A stretch of 64,000 bases of DNA from assembly GCA_910574475.1 (NCBI GenBank), contig CAJTAT010000001.1, positions 124,001 to 188,000 on the forward strand. The letters run 5' to 3'. The position numbers and the translations under genes are program-made. Below, in pieces: positions 61,873 through 64,000 of this stretch. The notes beneath the pieces were generated by a model. That model did no database searches. It had not been told where the DNA came from and saw only the letters and a program-made list of their open reading frames with translations. Every line of letters begins with the position of its first letter. Position 1 is the first letter of the stretch. The DNA is from Clostridia bacterium (GTDB lineage Bacteria > Bacillota > Clostridia > Lachnospirales > Lachnospiraceae).

Positions 61873-63304
61873 ATACGTTTATCTCAGCTTTGACGCCCAA
61901 AAGATCCCGATACTCCTCCACTATGGGAGCAACCACCTGGCTTAAGAACAGTTCCACCTGCTCCTTTGCCCGCCCAACATATCGGGAGGGATCCATGGTC
62001 TTCTTCAAATCTTCCAGAGACAGATTGAAGGCTGGATCAGCAGCAATTAACTCCAAAAGATTATTGTCCCCGCCGTTTACTTTCACATTCTTTCCTGCTT
62101 CCATAGAAAGCTCCCGGATTCTCTCGTGAAGCTCCTGGCGATCTCCCCCTGCCTTCACCGCATCCATCATAATATTCTCCGTGGCCATGAAGGGAAGCTC
62201 AGACATAAGGCGTTTCTCTATCACCTTGGGATAAACCACCAGTCCGTCCACCACGTTGAGGCAGAGATCCAGAATACCGTCAATGGCTAAAAATCCCTCT
62301 GGAATACTCAGGCGCTTATTGGCCGAATCATCCAGAGTGCGCTCAAACCACTGGGTGGCGGAGGTAATGGCCGGATTCAGAGCGTCTACCATCACATACC
62401 GGGACAGAGATGCAATCCGTTCACTGCGCATGGGGTTTCGCTTATAAGCCATAGCCGAAGAGCCAATCTGAGATTTCTCAAAGGGCTCCTCCACCTCTTT
62501 TAAATGCTGCAGCAGCCGAATATCATTGGACATCTTGTGGGCGCTGGCCGCAATTCCTGCCAGGACATTCAACACCCGGGTATCCACTTTTCTGGAATAA
62601 GTCTGGCCGGATACAGGATAGCACTGTTCAAAGCCCATCTTTTTAGCTATCATAGGATCAATCTTATCAATTGTCTCTTGATCGCCGTCAAAAAGCTCCA
62701 AAAAGCTGGCCTGAGTTCCTGTGGTTCCCTTGGAGCCCAACAGCTTCATGGTAGAGATCACATGGTTCAAATCCTCCAGATCCAGACAGAACTCCTGCAT
62801 CCACAGAGTAGCCCTCTTTCCCACTGTGGTGGGCTGCGCCGGCTGAAAATGGGTAAATGCCAGGGTGGGTAAGCCCTTATAATTCTCTGCAAAGCCGGAA
62901 AGCTCAGAGATTACATTGACAAGCTTCCTGCGCACAAGCTTTAAAGCTTCTGTCATCACAATAATATCTGTATTGTCTCCCACATAGCAGGAGGTGGCGC
63001 CTAAATGAATGATTCCCTTTGCCTTGGGACACTGCTGCCCGTAAGCATAGACATGGGACATCACATCGTGACGCACTTCTTTTTCCCTGGCTTTTGCCAC
63101 ATCATAATTAATATCATCCTGGTAAGCTTTCAGTTCTTCAATCTGTTCCTGGGTAATATTCAGTCCCAGCTCCTTCTCTGTCTCTGCCAGCGCAATCCAG
63201 AGCCGTCTCCAAGTACGGAACTTCTTGTCCGGGGAAAAAATATACTGCATTTCCTTACTGGCATAACGCTCGGATAAGGGACTTTGGTATCTGTCTGTAC
63301 TCAT
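61871..63304 (-). CDS. purB: Adenylosuccinate lyase
   Basis: 477 aa of the fumarase/aspartase superfamily. It acts twice in purine synthesis: SAICAR to AICAR and adenylosuccinate to AMP. The signature GSSAMAYKRNPMRSE lies near residue 285, the catalytic-His region is LGATSCYVGDN, and TLAFTHFQPAQPTTVGKRA precedes them. AAAGGAG precedes the ATG. It follows purF by 75 bp in the same direction, so the pair forms part of a pur unit. Confidence 0.98.
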   Translation of the reverse strand: MSTDRYQSPLSERYASKEMQYIFSPDKKFRTWRRLWIALAETEKELGLNITQEQIEELKAYQDDINYDVAKAREKEVRHDVMSHVYAYGQQCPKAKGIIHLGATSCYVGDNTDIIVMTEALKLVRRKLVNVISELSGFAENYKGLPTLAFTHFQPAQPTTVGKRATLWMQEFCLDLEDLNHVISTMKLLGSKGTTGTQASFLELFDGDQETIDKIDPMIAKKMGFEQCYPVSGQTYSRKVDTRVLNVLAGIAASAHKMSNDIRLLQHLKEVEEPFEKSQIGSSAMAYKRNPMRSERIASLSRYVMVDALNPAITSATQWFERTLDDSANKRLSIPEGFLAIDGILDLCLNVVDGLVVYPKVIEKRLMSELPFMATENIMMDAVKAGGDRQELHERIRELSMEAGKNVKVNGGDNNLLELIAADPAFNLSLEDLKKTMDPSRYVGRAKEQVELFLSQVVAPIVEEYRDLLGVKAEINV

Positions 63305-63379
63305 AGAGTTCTCCTTTTATGTGATAATTAATTTGGGGTTCTGCCGCCAATTCTGTCCGGCTTCCTTACACACTCATTG

Positions 63380-64000
63380 CTAACGTTCAAAATCTCCTCT
63401 GATATCTTCCCTGGGAGGATCTAAGGGATAATTTCCAGTAAAACAGCCTGTACAGTGAGGCAAGCCACCGATTATCTCACCCAAACGTTCTATTTTCAGA
63501 TACCCTAAGGAGTCCGCCCCAATTAGCTGGCGAATCTCTTCTATGGGTCGGTTATAGGCAATCAACTGCTCCTGGGCTGGAACGTCTGTGCCAAAATAAC
63601 AGGGATAAAGAAACGGCGGCGAGCTGACCCGCATATGTACCTCTGTGGCTCCTGCGTCACGAAGCATGCGAACGATTCGATTGCTAGTCGTTCCCCGCAC
63701 AATAGAATCGTCAATCATAATCACACGCTTTCCCTCCACTGCCTCCCGCAGAGCATTTAGTTTCACACGCACGCTGGATTCCCGGCTGCTCTGCCCTGGC
63801 TTAATAAAGGTACGGCCTACATAAGAATTTTTTACAAAAGCTGTCCCATAGGGAATTGCTGACTGAAGAGAATATCCCAAAGCAGCCGCATTTCCCGACT
63901 CTGGGACTCCTACCACCAGATCTGCCTCCACAGGCGAATCCATAGCAAGAAATTTTCCCGCCAAAATTCTGGAACGATAGACGCTGACTCCGTCAAAATG
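63380..64000 (-). CDS. purF: Amidophosphoribosyltransferase, C-terminal part (runs off the window)
   Basis: The last 206 codons of PurF, which makes phosphoribosylamine from PRPP and glutamine. The PRPP-binding loop VIMIDDSIVRGTTSNRI and the preceding GVPESGNAAALGYS and KNSYVGRTFIKPGQ segments identify the phosphoribosyltransferase domain. It ends with GGLPHCTGCFTGNYPLDPP, in a C-terminal region whose cysteines often bind an iron-sulfur cluster in this family. The frame is open to the right edge, where the glutaminase domain must lie. Confidence 0.98.
   Translation of the reverse strand, partial: HFDGVSVYRSRILAGKFLAMDSPVEADLVVGVPESGNAAALGYSLQSAIPYGTAFVKNSYVGRTFIKPGQSSRESSVRVKLNALREAVEGKRVIMIDDSIVRGTTSNRIVRMLRDAGATEVHMRVSSPPFLYPCYFGTDVPAQEQLIAYNRPIEEIRQLIGADSLGYLKIERLGEIIGGLPHCTGCFTGNYPLDPPREDIRGDFER

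Overview
The window reads as a low-to-mid GC Gram-positive anaerobe of the class Clostridia, most likely a Lachnospiraceae gut commensal. The evidence is strong AGGAGG ribosome binding sites, TTGACA-17-TATAAT promoters, a V-type ATPase, a folate C1 cluster (fhs-fchA-folD) typical of acetogens or C1-folate users, an ECF sigma/DUF4179 pair, LytTR-type two-component regulation and a gut-type sugar ABC system. No species is assigned. Most genes lie on the minus strand. No rRNA, tRNA, CRISPR array or intact insertion sequence was seen.

Layout. 0-2 kb: V-ATPase subunits (G/H-like, C, start of I). 2-7 kb: rpsU, alaS and a secreted L,D-transpeptidase. 7-10.8 kb: folD, fchA and fhs; fhs has its own promoter and a roughly 270-nt leader holding about 4.5 copies of a 50-bp repeat. 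10.8-13 kb: ECF sigma factor with its DUF4179 membrane partner. 13-20.5 kb: a GntR regulator convergent with a seven-gene operon read from a near-perfect 26-bp palindromic operator: a tandem nitrilase-fold amidase, a D-2-hydroxyacid dehydrogenase, an HpPgdA-type cyclic-imide-hydrolase/deacetylase with its Asp-His-His metal site, a small CxxC protein, a CobW zinc GTPase, an NCS1 permease and a 52-aa membrane protein. I read this as a cyclic imide or cyclic ureide scavenging operon. 20.6-25.4 kb: mgtE-trpS-flavin reductase and a GT-C type membrane protein.

25.5-44 kb: a sugar locus of fifteen same-strand, closely spaced genes behind one LacI-type operator, with lacI divergent. It encodes a cupin/ManA-like fusion, an MFS carrier, a TIM-barrel isomerase, a choline-kinase-like phosphotransferase, a BCCT carrier, a complete ribose-type ABC importer with two permeases, a PIG-L deacetylase, a mutarotase-like protein, a fucose-isomerase-like protein, a D-lyxose/mannose isomerase, a PfkB kinase and a mannitol-1-phosphate-dehydrogenase-like enzyme. 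The mix of sugar and quaternary-amine functions does not match any pathway I know. 44-49 kb: a broken AlbA-domain regulator, a lipoprotein, a DMT exporter with its AraC gene, and a MerR regulator.

49-57.9 kb: a two-component system, then an operon behind a textbook cobalamin riboswitch with a terminator: a lipoprotein with two fused CbiK chelatase domains, a membrane-anchored protein with two NEAT-like repeats, and a FecCD-type ABC importer. Divergent from it is a second operon: a CbiL-type C20-methyltransferase, an ABC exporter pair and a phosphohexomutase. 61.8-64 kb: purB and the 3' part of purF. The three regions most worth study are the imide-type operon, the LacI-controlled sugar/choline locus, and the riboswitch-controlled extracytoplasmic chelatase/NEAT/ABC operon.
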